DNA of 64,000 nt from CAYQJL01 sp964612295 (lineage in GTDB: Bacteria; Eisenbacteria; RBG-16-71-46; CAIMUX01; WJJG01), in contig CAZTDY010000009.1 of the NCBI GenBank assembly GCA_964612295.1, positions 1 through 64,000 of the forward strand, in the 5' to 3' direction. Position 1 is the first letter of the stretch. Each line of letters starts with the position of its first letter. A model generated the notes under the pieces. That model did not search any database. It saw nothing but the letters and a program-made list of their open reading frames with translations, and was not told where the DNA came from. This document shows positions 17,115 to 24,854 of the stretch, in pieces. A program made the position numbers and the translations under genes.

Positions 17115-18317
17115 TTACCTTTCCGAGGTGTGACGAAGCACCAGATAGAGAATCGGAATGACATAGGCCAACACATAGAACCCGATCACACCAAGCGCGT
17201 GTCGTCGAGAGCGGGCGGCGGTCCGTCCCACCCACGTGGCCATCGCGATCGGCAAGGCGCGGAGTGGGTAGAAAAGGACGATCCCGAAGACATTGAACAC
17301 CATGTGGGCGAACGCGACGACAAGGGCAGCGGTACTCCCAGTGGCGAGAGAGGCCAGGATGGCGGTGATCGTGGTGCCGAGATTCGCACCCATCGTGTAG
17401 GCGAAGATCCGCCGCACCGTCAATACTCCGGCACCGACCAGGGGCACGATGAGGGAGGTTGTGGCGGAGCTGCTCTGGACCAGGGTCGTCAGAATCCAGC
17501 CGAGCACAAAACCGGCGGCATCATTGCGGAAGAGAACTCGGTCGAACAGGCTCTCCACCCGGGTGAGCACGACCCGGCGCATCACGCGCACCATCTGCGC
17601 CAGGCTGGCGAAGAGGGCCAGAAGCGCCAGCCCGAGCACCGGCAGCCCATGGGGAATCAGATGGGTGATCCATTTCGTCGCCGGTTTGACCACCATCTTC
17701 AGGGGGCTCACCAGATGGACCCCGCCGGCCCCGACGAAGAGCCTCTCCAGGTTGGTGGCGACAAACTCGATCGGGTGGAAGAAATACTCCACGGGAAACA
17801 GGACGATGACCGCGAGCACGTTGAAGAAATCGTGCACCGTGCCGGCCGCAAAGGCGCGCTCAAACTCGTGGCGGCGGGTGACATGCCCCATCGACACGAT
17901 CGTGTTCGTCACCGTCGTGCCGATATTGGCCCCCATGAGAATGGGGATCGCCACGCGCATCGGGATCGTGCCGGCCGCCACCAGGCCCACGACCATCGAG
18001 GTGGTGAACGATGAGCTCTGCACGAGGCTGGTGACCAGGAGGCCGATCAGGAGGCCGGCGATCGGATCGGCCGCCGTGTGGAGCAGATTCGTGGCGAACC
18101 CGCTCCCCATCAACTTGAAGGCGGACCCCATGAGGTCAATGCTGACAAAGAAAGCATAGAGCGCGGCCAGGAATACCAGCATCCTCAAGGCGGTGTGCTC
18201 GTTGTGAGACTCTGGCCCGGGGTGGGATACCGGGCACGGTTGATCCTGGGGGGGATCCGGCCGCACCGACGGCTTGATGTCCGTCGACTGGCTGGCCGGC
18301 GAAATCGTGGTCTCCAA
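17115..18317 (-). CDS. Na+/phosphate cotransporter, NptA/YjbB family
   Basis: The protein has two inverted repeats, each with the QSSS signature of sodium-phosphate cotransporters: VTSLVQSSSFTTSMVVG and LTTLVQSSSATTSLIVP. GANIGTTVTNTIV and GANLGTTITAILA mark the equivalent following helices. About nine membrane segments are visible. The TTG at 18317 is chosen because GGGAGGAG sits about 6 nt upstream; this gives 400 residues. The longest frame (to 18446) would add 43 residues of unconvincing sequence. It imports inorganic phosphate with sodium and forms an operon with the PhoU gene. Confidence 0.9.
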   Translation of the reverse strand: METTISPASQSTDIKPSVRPDPPQDQPCPVSHPGPESHNEHTALRMLVFLAALYAFFVSIDLMGSAFKLMGSGFATNLLHTAADPIAGLLIGLLVTSLVQSSSFTTSMVVGLVAAGTIPMRVAIPILMGANIGTTVTNTIVSMGHVTRRHEFERAFAAGTVHDFFNVLAVIVLFPVEYFFHPIEFVATNLERLFVGAGGVHLVSPLKMVVKPATKWITHLIPHGLPVLGLALLALFASLAQMVRVMRRVVLTRVESLFDRVLFRNDAAGFVLGWILTTLVQSSSATTSLIVPLVGAGVLTVRRIFAYTMGANLGTTITAILASLATGSTAALVVAFAHMVFNVFGIVLFYPLRALPIAMATWVGRTAARSRRHALGVIGFYVLAYVIPILYLVLRHTSER

Positions 18318-18453
18318 GTGGTCTCCTCCCTGCGGCCCGCCACAGGCGCGGGGCGACCTGGGGACTTCACTGCATGCGCGGTTTCTGAAAATTACGTTAG
18401 AAAGGTGCTCGGTTTCAAGGGTTGATCCCGGCTTCAGATGGGCCAAAAGTGGG

Positions 18454-18482
18454 TTGCCAGCCCGGCCAGATTACGGGATAAT
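18454..18482 (+). promoter_or_regulatory. Sigma70-type promoter for infA
   Basis: TTGCCA (18454-18459) and GATAAT (18477-18482) each match consensus at five of six positions and are separated by exactly 17 nt. Transcription would begin near 18489, about 88 nt before the infA start. On the opposite strand TTGAAA (18413-18418) with a poor -10 might serve the Na/Pi gene. Confidence 0.6.
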
Positions 18483-18576
18483 CATTTGTTGGTTTGATCC
18501 ACTCAGGCCACAGCCCGTGAGTCGGCGTGGAGTCAGGCTCAACAACCGAAGTCGTTGGCCGCCAGCAGGAGGTTGG

Positions 18577-18876
18577 ATGGCAAAGAAGCAGAAAAGAGGG
18601 GGCCACCGTGGTGGCGGAGGGGGTCACCGCCGCGCCCAGACGGGACCACCCGTGCGGAAGCCCCGCGACGATGCAATCGAGGTCGAAGGCATCGTCAAGA
18701 TCGCACTCCCGAACACGATGTTTCGGGTCGAATTGGAGGATGGGCGTGTGATCCTGGCCCACATCGGCGGAAAGATGCGCAAACACTTCATCCGCATTCT
18801 TCCCGGCGACAAGGTGATCGTGGAGCTTTCGATCTACGATCTCGATCGTGGCAGGATCGTCTACCGGTACAAGTAG
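18577..18876 (+). CDS. infA: Translation initiation factor IF-1 with basic Gly/His-rich N-terminal extension
   Basis: ATG at 18577 follows AGGAGG by 4 nt and gives 99 residues. Residues about 33-99 are the whole IF-1 S1/OB fold: AIEVEGIVKIALPNTMFRVE, then ILAHIGGKMRKHFIRILPGD and RGRIVYRYK. IF-1 binds the ribosomal A site and modulates initiation. Typical IF-1 is about 72 residues. The extra 30 N-terminal residues (KKQKRGGHRGGGGGHRR and on) are strongly basic and disordered-looking, and likely to contact RNA. A frame reaching back to 18274 is open but lacks support. An S1-domain gene follows on the same strand. Confidence 0.95.
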   Translation: MAKKQKRGGHRGGGGGHRRAQTGPPVRKPRDDAIEVEGIVKIALPNTMFRVELEDGRVILAHIGGKMRKHFIRILPGDKVIVELSIYDLDRGRIVYRYK

Positions 18877-19036
18877 CAGTCTCCCCGTCTTAGCGTTTGG
18901 GTAATTCTCCCCACCTGCCGAGATTCCGGATAGAGGCATGAACCAGGCGACCGATTCCAGATCCCGATGATCCTGGGAAACGGTCCGAGTTAGTTTCGAA
19001 AACGCCGATTGCGCACAGATCATGAGGAGGCACACG

Positions 19037-20911
19037 GTGAACTCGCAGGAGAGCAATCTCCACAGGCAGGATCCCGCGGCCGGGCAGACGCCCACCCCGC
19101 AGGATGCCGATCAGCAAACCCCTTCGACCGAGCAGGCTCCGACTCCGAAGACTCCGGAACCGGATGCCAGTCCGCCTCCGGCGCCGGAGACTCCCGTGGC
19201 CGCCACGGAGGATGCTCCGGCGGCCGTAGTCGAGCCGCCGCCGGCCCCCGAGACACCGGAGCCGGACGCCAGGTATGCGGTCGGGTCGCGTGTGTGGGGC
19301 CAGGTGCTTCGCCTGACCGATAAGCAGGCGGTCGTCGCTCTCGGCGAGCACGGATTGGAGGAAGGGTCCCTCGATCTGATCCATTTGCGCGATGAGTTCG
19401 GCAACCTTCACCTCAACGAAGGTGATGAGGTCCAGGCCTACGTGGTCGCCAATGCTCCTGCCATTACGCTGGCGCCGTCTCTGCTGCCCCCCTCCGCCGA
19501 GACCCTGGGCAAGCTCAAGGAGGCGCAGGAGAAGAAAGAGATCGTGCGCGCGCGGGTAGTGGGCCTGAATCGGGGCGGAATGGAGCTCGATATCGAGGGT
19601 CTGCGAGGCTTCTGCCCCTACTCTCACATCGAGATCGGCCGTTGCGAGAAGCCCGAGATCTATCTCAATCACATCCTCGACTTCAAGATCAGCGAGCTCG
19701 ACGAAGAGAAGAAACGGGTCGTGCTCTCCCGCCGCGTCATCCTCGAAGAGGAGCGGAAGGAGAAAATGCACGAACTGCGCGCCCAGATCAAAGACGGCGC
19801 CGAATTCGAGGGCGTGGTCATGCGTCTGCAGCCGTTCGGCGCCTTCGTCGACATCGGTGGCATCGAGGGTCTCGTTCACGTTTCGGAGATTGCCTTCGAT
19901 CGCGTCAACGACCCCGGCGAGGTTCTGCGCCGTGGCGAGAAGGTCCGCGTGAAGGTCCTGGGCACCGCGCCCGGCAAAGACGGCAAGGAACGGATTCGGC
20001 TGTCGATCAAGGCGCTGCAACAGGATCCCTGGACGATCATCGACCAGCTGTTCAAGCGCAATGACATCATCACCGGCCGCGTAACCCGCGTGACCGACTT
20101 CGGCGCATTCGTGAAGCTGCACCCGGGCATCGAGGGACTCCTGCACGTTTCCGAGTACAAGCCGCGCGATGCCGGGGCGGCTCCTGAGGCCGCGCCTGCA
20201 CCCGCACCGGCCCCGGCTCCGGAAGCCACCCCTGCGCCCGAGGCGGCTTCGGCCCCGGAGGCCACCCCTGCGCCCGAGGTCGCGACCGAAGCGCCGGCCG
20301 AAGAGAAGCCCGCTGAGCAGCCTGCCGAGCAGCCCGCCGGCGAGACTCCCGCGGCAGAGGCCCCCGTTACGCCCGCCGCCGAGACTCCGGCCGCGGAGGC
20401 TACCCCGGCCCCGGCCGAGGAAGCCAAACAAGATGGGATCCCCGTCGAGGGGAATGAGATCCTGGTGCGCATCTCTCGGATCGATCGCGACCGCCATCGC
20501 GTTTCGCTCTCGCTCCACAGTGAGAGCGAGGATGAGGGCAAGCAGCACGACGCCTCGGTCGGTGAGGTTCACACCGGTGTGGTTCGCACGATCAAGCCCT
20601 ACGGCGTGTTCGTGGATCTTCCCACGGTCGGTCCCTGGGTGAGCGGCCTGCTGCCCGTTTCGGAGACCGGCCTGGATCGCGGCGCGAACCTGAAGAAAGA
20701 GTTCGCCGAGGGCCAAGAGGTCAAGGTCGAGATCATCGAGATCGACGACCGCGGCCGCTTCCGCCTGAGTCAGCGCAGCCTGATCAATCGGGCCGACGGT
20801 GGCGGGGCCGGTGGTGCCGGCAAGGGCGGCGTCTCGACGGCGCCTCCGGGTGGCTTCAACACCCTGGCCGAGGCCTTGGAGAAGGCGCAAGACAGACAGA
20901 ACAGCAAGTAG
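19037..20911 (+). CDS. S1-domain RNA-binding protein, ribosomal protein S1-like, with one S1 domain split by an Ala/Pro/Glu-rich insert
   Basis: AGGAGG at 19025-19030 lies 6 nt before GTG at 19037, so that start (624 residues) is preferred to the ATG at 19022, which overlaps the site. After a Pro/Ala/Thr-rich N-terminal tail of about 75 residues come S1-type domains near 80-145, 168-236, 255-328, 340-380 plus 475-500, and 512-586. The fourth begins FGAFVKLHPGIEGLLHVSEY, is broken by about 90 residues of APEA/PAPE repeats, and ends VRISRIDRDRHRVSLSLH. A Gly-rich C-terminal tail follows. S1 binds mRNA at the 30S subunit. A role as the main S1 or as a paralogue cannot be decided here. The 160-nt gap before it holds no clear signal. 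Confidence 0.85.
   Translation: MNSQESNLHRQDPAAGQTPTPQDADQQTPSTEQAPTPKTPEPDASPPPAPETPVAATEDAPAAVVEPPPAPETPEPDARYAVGSRVWGQVLRLTDKQAVVALGEHGLEEGSLDLIHLRDEFGNLHLNEGDEVQAYVVANAPAITLAPSLLPPSAETLGKLKEAQEKKEIVRARVVGLNRGGMELDIEGLRGFCPYSHIEIGRCEKPEIYLNHILDFKISELDEEKKRVVLSRRVILEEERKEKMHELRAQIKDGAEFEGVVMRLQPFGAFVDIGGIEGLVHVSEIAFDRVNDPGEVLRRGEKVRVKVLGTAPGKDGKERIRLSIKALQQDPWTIIDQLFKRNDIITGRVTRVTDFGAFVKLHPGIEGLLHVSEYKPRDAGAAPEAAPAPAPAPAPEATPAPEAASAPEATPAPEVATEAPAEEKPAEQPAEQPAGETPAAEAPVTPAAETPAAEATPAPAEEAKQDGIPVEGNEILVRISRIDRDRHRVSLSLHSESEDEGKQHDASVGEVHTGVVRTIKPYGVFVDLPTVGPWVSGLLPVSETGLDRGANLKKEFAEGQEVKVEIIEIDDRGRFRLSQRSLINRADGGGAGGAGKGGVSTAPPGGFNTLAEALEKAQDRQNSK
20180..20425 (+). repeat. Low-complexity Ala/Pro/Glu codon repeats inside the S1 gene
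   Basis: A tract encoding APAP, PEAT and PAEE-type repeats. One 19-bp unit (GCCACCCCTGCGCCCGAGG) is exactly duplicated at 20225-20243 and 20261-20279, 36 bp or 12 codons apart, so in-frame expansion by slippage or unequal exchange is likely. Confidence 0.8.
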
Positions 20912-20963
20912 CGTGGGGCGGGGCCGCGTTCAAGCCCGGATTCGCGAGACTTCATTGATTGTA

Positions 20964-20990
20964 AGAGGCCCGGCGCGCGCCGGGCCTTCT
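20964..20990 (+). terminator. Intrinsic terminator after the S1 gene
   Basis: A perfect 20-bp GC-rich palindrome (20967-20986, GGCCCGGCGCGCGCCGGGCC) is followed by TTCTT. It lies 56 nt after the stop codon of the S1 gene, ahead of a convergent gene. Confidence 0.8.
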
Positions 20991-21002
20991 TGCGTCCGGG
21001 AT

Positions 21003-21018
21003 TGTGCCCCGGGGCACA
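21003..21018. repeat. 16-bp perfect palindrome, copy 2 (TGTGCCCCGGGGCACA)
   Basis: Identical to the palindrome at 6356-6371; here symmetry extends one base each side (21002-21019). It sits between two other dyads in the gap separating the convergent S1 and methyltransferase-like genes. Confidence 0.6.
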
Positions 21019-21026
21019 AAGTGCGC

Positions 21027-21045
21027 AGCGGATTATTAATCCGCT
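21027..21045 (-). terminator. Possible terminator or dyad after the spermidine-synthase-like gene
   Basis: AGCGGATTA and TAATCCGCT are perfect 9-bp arms around a single T. On the minus strand the dyad begins 8 nt after the stop of the gene ending at 21053. It lacks a good T-run, so it may be a factor-independent hairpin or an mRNA 3'-end stabiliser. Confidence 0.4.
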
Positions 21046-21052
21046 AGCTGCT

Positions 21053-21772
21053 TCACTCCTGGCGACCCACGCTCACCCAGTAGAGCACTTCGGGCGGCAC
21101 GTCCTGCCCACGAGCCGGCTCGGCTGCGACCGCCTCCCAACCCCATCGGACGGACGAGTCCGTGGAGAATTCCTCCAGGACAGACTCGAAAGCGAAACAC
21201 CGTTCCGTGGCCCAGAAGACCGCAACTCCATCCGGACGCAGGCAGCGCTGCACAGCTGACAGTCCTTCCGCTGAGTACAGTGACGCGTTCTCCTCGCGAC
21301 TGAGCCAGCTGGGCCCGTTGTCGATGTCGAGCAGCAGAAGATCGAAGTGAACGGCCCATTCGGTCTGCGTGGAGAGCATATCGACCATGTCCCCCTGCAG
21401 GCACTCAACGCGCGGGTCGGCCATCGCCCGACAGTTGAGTTCAGCCAACGGGCCACGGTTCCACTCAATCAAGGGTTTGAAGAGCTCGACGACCGTGACG
21501 AGGCCCACGGCCACCTCCTCCAGCAACGCCCGGAGCGTCAGTCCCAGACCCAACCCCCCCACCAGCACGCGAGGTGCATCCAGCGGAAGGGGTCCAGTAC
21601 CGCGCCAAAGGGCAAGGCCCCGGTGGGCAAGCGCCTTTTCGCTGGCGACCGACTCACTGTCCATGAGGAAGGTGCCTTCGAGCATGAGACGCATGACCGA
21701 CTCCACGTCATCCTCAATGCGCAGCACCAACTCTCCCCAGGGCGTCTGTTCTCGCAGAATCTGTGTGTTCAC
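21053..21772 (-). CDS. Spermidine-synthase-like/SAM-dependent methyltransferase-fold protein
   Basis: GTG at 21772 follows AAGGA by 7 nt. The 239-residue protein has the Rossmann motif I region PRVLVGGLGLGLTLRALLE, an acidic motif II end (VTVVELFKPLIEWN), and a motif IV-like LLLLDIDNGPSWL, an arrangement typical of polyamine-synthase-like proteins (spermidine synthase family). The lack of a complete polyamine-binding gatekeeper pattern means the substrate is uncertain. It is transcribed divergently from the four-gene membrane operon. Confidence 0.7.
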   Translation of the reverse strand: MNTQILREQTPWGELVLRIEDDVESVMRLMLEGTFLMDSESVASEKALAHRGLALWRGTGPLPLDAPRVLVGGLGLGLTLRALLEEVAVGLVTVVELFKPLIEWNRGPLAELNCRAMADPRVECLQGDMVDMLSTQTEWAVHFDLLLLDIDNGPSWLSREENASLYSAEGLSAVQRCLRPDGVAVFWATERCFAFESVLEEFSTDSSVRWGWEAVAAEPARGQDVPPEVLYWVSVGRQE

Positions 21773-21861
21773 GGTGGCATCCTTTTAATTGGAACGACTC
21801 GGGCAGCCAGGATAGCGCATTCCCCAGCCGGAGTCCGGCACCTCTTCCTTGATTGCCCTCA

Positions 21862-21888
21862 CTAAAGGAATCGACTACCCTCCTTTAG
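21862..21888. promoter_or_regulatory. Inverted repeat in the divergent control region upstream of the four-gene membrane operon
   Basis: CTAAAGGA (21862-21869) and TCCTTTAG (21881-21888) are perfect 8-bp arms with an 11-nt spacer, 64 nt before the operon's first start codon. It is a candidate operator. No confident -35/-10 pair is visible in this 179-nt gap. Confidence 0.4.
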
Positions 21889-21951
21889 ACGTTTAGAGGG
21901 GTCGTCCCTACCACTATCCAATCAATCTCATCACGAAATGGGAGAAGCGGC

Positions 21952-23241
21952 ATGATGTCAATCCACCGGCTACCCGCCGGTTGCTCCTTCCTCCCCCATC
22001 GCCCTCCTCCGGTTTGCACGCATAACACATTGCTAGCAATAGCTTTAGCGGCGCTAGTCTGTGTGCTGAGCGGCATCACGTTCCCGGCAGGGGCTCAGGC
22101 GGTGGGCAATCAGGAGGATGTGGCGGTACCGCCGCCCACTGAGGTCACCGCTCACGACACCCCGAGTGACCGGGGAGAGAGCATCACGGTGGCGTGGGTT
22201 TGTCCCACGATCGACACCGGTCCCAGTGGAGCGGTCCTTGGTTACAGCGTCTCCAGGGCGACCTCCGCCACCGGCCCGTTTGTGGGCATCGGGCAAGCCT
22301 CCCCGGGCGCGACCAGGTACGAAGACGTCGATGCAGAAAACGACACCGACTATTGGTACCAGGTGACAACGCTGGCAACCGCCGGCGAGGCGGCCGCGGA
22401 TGTCGTCGGTCCCACAGCGGCCAAGCCGCAGTGGATCAACACACGGCAGTGGAACGTGTTCATCATTCTGCTGCTGCTGCTCGGGTTCAACATCTACTTC
22501 ATCGAGCACATCAAGGCCGGTGGCAAGCCGTACATCCGCAAGATCGCCGGGCTCGAGGCCGTCGCCGAGGCGGTGGGCCGCGCGACCGAGATGGGCCGGC
22601 CGATCCTGTTCGTGCCCGGCATCCAGGACATGAACGACATCCAGACCGTGGCCGGCGTCACCATTCTGGGCCATATCGCCCGCACCACCGCCGAGTATGA
22701 CTCGCGTCTCGTGGTGCCAACCAGCCGGGCGCTCGTGATGACGACCGCGCGCGAGACGGTCAAGGAAGCCTACCTCTCGGCCGGACGTCCCGACTCCTAC
22801 GACGAGAACAACATCTACTACGTGACCGATGAGCAGTTCGGCTACGTGGCCGGCGTGAATGGGTACATGGTGCGCGAGAAACCGGCGACCTGCTTCTACA
22901 TGGGCGCGTTCTTCGCCGAGAGTCTGATTCTGTCGGAAACGGGCAACTCGATCGGCGCCATCCAGGTGGCCGGCACCGCGATGCCCGCGCAGCTTCCCTT
23001 CTTCGTCGCTGCATGCGACTACACCTTGATTGGTGAGGAGCTGTTTGCCGCGAGCGCCTATCTTTCCGGCGAAGCGAAGCAGCTCGGCAGTATCAAAGGT
23101 CAGGACGTCGGCAAGCTGCTGGGGATGCTGTCCATTATCGCCGGCGTGGCTTTCCTGACCCTGGCGGCCATCACCGGCAATGACTTCCTGCAATCGCTTG
23201 GCGACTGGATCCGTGCGTTCTGGTCGACTGCCCTGGCATAG
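21952..23241 (+). CDS. Membrane-anchored protein: signal peptide, fibronectin-III-like domain, large DUF6754-like domain (gene A of a four-gene operon)
   Basis: The 429-residue protein has a signal or anchor segment (about 27-48), an FnIII-like domain at about 55-155 (PPPTEVTAHDTPS ... YSVSRATSATGPF ... DTDYWYQVTTLA), a strong membrane helix (about 167-186), a globular part (190-390) and a final membrane helix (about 385-405). The globular part contains RPILFVPGIQDMNDIQTVAG, SRLVVPTSRALVMTTARE and GAIQVAGTAMPAQLPFFVAA. I associate this part with a domain of unknown function (DUF6754), from memory. ATG at 21952 follows GGGAGAAG. Genes B-D follow with gaps of 12, 20 and 12 nt, so they surely form one operon. 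The function is unknown. Confidence 0.75.
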   Translation: MMSIHRLPAGCSFLPHRPPPVCTHNTLLAIALAALVCVLSGITFPAGAQAVGNQEDVAVPPPTEVTAHDTPSDRGESITVAWVCPTIDTGPSGAVLGYSVSRATSATGPFVGIGQASPGATRYEDVDAENDTDYWYQVTTLATAGEAAADVVGPTAAKPQWINTRQWNVFIILLLLLGFNIYFIEHIKAGGKPYIRKIAGLEAVAEAVGRATEMGRPILFVPGIQDMNDIQTVAGVTILGHIARTTAEYDSRLVVPTSRALVMTTARETVKEAYLSAGRPDSYDENNIYYVTDEQFGYVAGVNGYMVREKPATCFYMGAFFAESLILSETGNSIGAIQVAGTAMPAQLPFFVAACDYTLIGEELFAASAYLSGEAKQLGSIKGQDVGKLLGMLSIIAGVAFLTLAAITGNDFLQSLGDWIRAFWSTALA

Positions 23242-23253
23242 AGGAGCACTAAC

Positions 23254-23937
23254 ATGAGGCGAACTGTTCCGCTGTTGATCACCGCCATCGTTGGGGCTGT
23301 ACTGGTGATCGCCTACTTCATCCCGCATCCGCCCTTTGACGGCTTGCGGGAGGACTTCAGCATCTTCTTCGACATTATTGCCGCTGTCGCGTTCATCTTA
23401 GGTGGCGGCAACCTGATCATGATGCACGGCAATCGCGCCTACCGCCGCGAAAAGGGCTACTGGTACAGCCTGGTCACCGTGGTCAGCTTCTTGGCGGTCC
23501 TGGTGATCGGGCTCGCCAAACTGGGCAATCCGGGAGGATTCGGGGGCGGCACGTCCGTGGTGACCGAGGGCTCGGCGTTCCACTACGCCTATCAACATGT
23601 CTTCCGGCCCTGCGCAGCGACGATGTTCGGGCTGCTGGCCTTCTATGTCGCCTCGGCCTCATTCCGCGCATTCCGCGCCAAGAACGCGGAGGCCACGATC
23701 CTCCTGTTGGTGGCGTTCACGATTCTGATTGGACGCACCTTTGTGGGAACGATGCTCACGAGCTGGCTGCCGGACTCGTTGTATTTCCTGACCATCCCCT
23801 ACCTAGCTGACAAGATCATGATCGTTCTCAACTTCGCGGGTAACCGCGCCATCATGATCGGGATCGCGCTGGGGATTATTTCGACCTCGCTCAAGGTGAT
23901 CATCGGAATCGACCGGTCCTATCTGGGATCGGATTAG
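23254..23937 (+). CDS. Uncharacterised polytopic membrane protein (gene B of the operon)
   Basis: A 227-residue protein with about six hydrophobic segments: TVPLLITAIVGAVLVIAYFI at the N terminus, then FDIIAAVAFILGGGNLIMM, SLVTVVSFLAVLVIGLA, ATMFGLLAFYVASAS, ATILLLVAFTILIG and the closing MIGIALGIISTSLKVIIG. A short loop carries GNRAYRREKGYWY, probably cytoplasmic. ATG at 23254 follows GAGGAG with 7 nt spacing. I do not recognise a family. The position between genes A and C suggests it is the membrane core of a complex. Confidence 0.7.
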   Translation: MRRTVPLLITAIVGAVLVIAYFIPHPPFDGLREDFSIFFDIIAAVAFILGGGNLIMMHGNRAYRREKGYWYSLVTVVSFLAVLVIGLAKLGNPGGFGGGTSVVTEGSAFHYAYQHVFRPCAATMFGLLAFYVASASFRAFRAKNAEATILLLVAFTILIGRTFVGTMLTSWLPDSLYFLTIPYLADKIMIVLNFAGNRAIMIGIALGIISTSLKVIIGIDRSYLGSD

Positions 23938-23957
23938 GTAAGAGAGAGGAGCCAAAG

Positions 23958-24842
23958 GTGAGCTTCATAACCATTGTCGAGAGAGTCAACGAGCTCGACA
24001 AACGATGGGTCTTTCTGGGGGTCGCCCTGGCCGTGGTCCTCTCGACCATCTTCGGCCTGACCTTCCCGGAGATCCCGACCCCGATGGTCAAAGACATCTT
24101 CAACAAGGTCGAGAGCATGCCGCCGGGATCGCGGGTGCTCCTGCCGTTCGACTACGACCCGGGCAGTGAACCCGAGCTGCAGCCGATGGCCGAAGCCTTC
24201 GTGCGCCACTGCGCCGAACGGGATTTGAAGATGTACTTCATCGCCCTGTGGCCGCTGGGACAACAGATGGTCGAGGGCGTCACCAATCGCGTCATCGAGG
24301 TGGAATACCCGGATCTCGAATACGGCCACGATTACATGGACTTCGGCTACAAGAGCGGCAACGAAGGTGTGATCGCGGTCATCCTCACCGATCTCAAGAA
24401 GCTCTACACGACCGATGCGCACGGAACCCATATCGATCAGGTGCCCATGATGGCAGGGATCAGCAACATCCGCGGCTTCGATCTGATTCTGACCGTCAGC
24501 GCGGGATATCCGGGCATGAAGGAGTGGATCCAGTACGCCGGTACCCCGGGCAACATTCCGGTCGGCGGCGGATGCACGGCCGTCCAGGCCCCCCTGATGT
24601 ACCCCTACTACCCGGAGCAGATGATCGGTCTCATGGGCGGCATCAAGGCCGGGGCGGAATACGAGCAGCTCCTCATCGGCGCCTATCCCCAGTTCAAAGA
24701 GGACAAACGTCGCTACACGACAGCCCTGATCCGGATGGGTCCCCAAACGGTGACCCACCTGGCGATCATCTTCTTCATCATCGTGGGCAACATCGCCTAT
24801 CAGATCCTGCGCCGTCACCGCGGCACGCAGGGATCGCGGTAA
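23958..24842 (+). CDS. Uncharacterised bitopic protein with N- and C-terminal membrane helices (gene C of the operon)
   Basis: GTG at 23958 follows GAGGAG by 6 nt; 294 residues. One membrane helix lies near residues 17-36 (WVFLGVALAVVLSTIFGL) and one near 266-284 (THLAIIFFIIVGNIAYQIL). Between them is a soluble alpha/beta domain with SRVLLPFDYDPGSEPELQP, GNEGVIAVILTDLKKLY, GFDLILTVSAGYPGMKEWI and GNIPVGGGCTAVQAPLMYPY. Topology and the motif order near the C terminus resemble gene A (G-x-A/T-A-x-AQ/QAP ... IG ... A), so the two may be distant paralogues. This is inference from eye alignment only. Confidence 0.7.
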   Translation: MSFITIVERVNELDKRWVFLGVALAVVLSTIFGLTFPEIPTPMVKDIFNKVESMPPGSRVLLPFDYDPGSEPELQPMAEAFVRHCAERDLKMYFIALWPLGQQMVEGVTNRVIEVEYPDLEYGHDYMDFGYKSGNEGVIAVILTDLKKLYTTDAHGTHIDQVPMMAGISNIRGFDLILTVSAGYPGMKEWIQYAGTPGNIPVGGGCTAVQAPLMYPYYPEQMIGLMGGIKAGAEYEQLLIGAYPQFKEDKRRYTTALIRMGPQTVTHLAIIFFIIVGNIAYQILRRHRGTQGSR

Positions 24843-24854
24843 AGGAGACTGCAG

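Noticed and set aside
16440..18014. 524-residue plus-strand frame opposite phoU and the Na/Pi cotransporter gene
   Set aside because: It spans two well-identified minus-strand genes and has the same shadow composition.
18315..18446. 43-residue N-terminal extension of the Na/Pi cotransporter
   Set aside because: It has non-protein-like composition, and the TTG at 18317 has a strong Shine-Dalgarno site at proper spacing.
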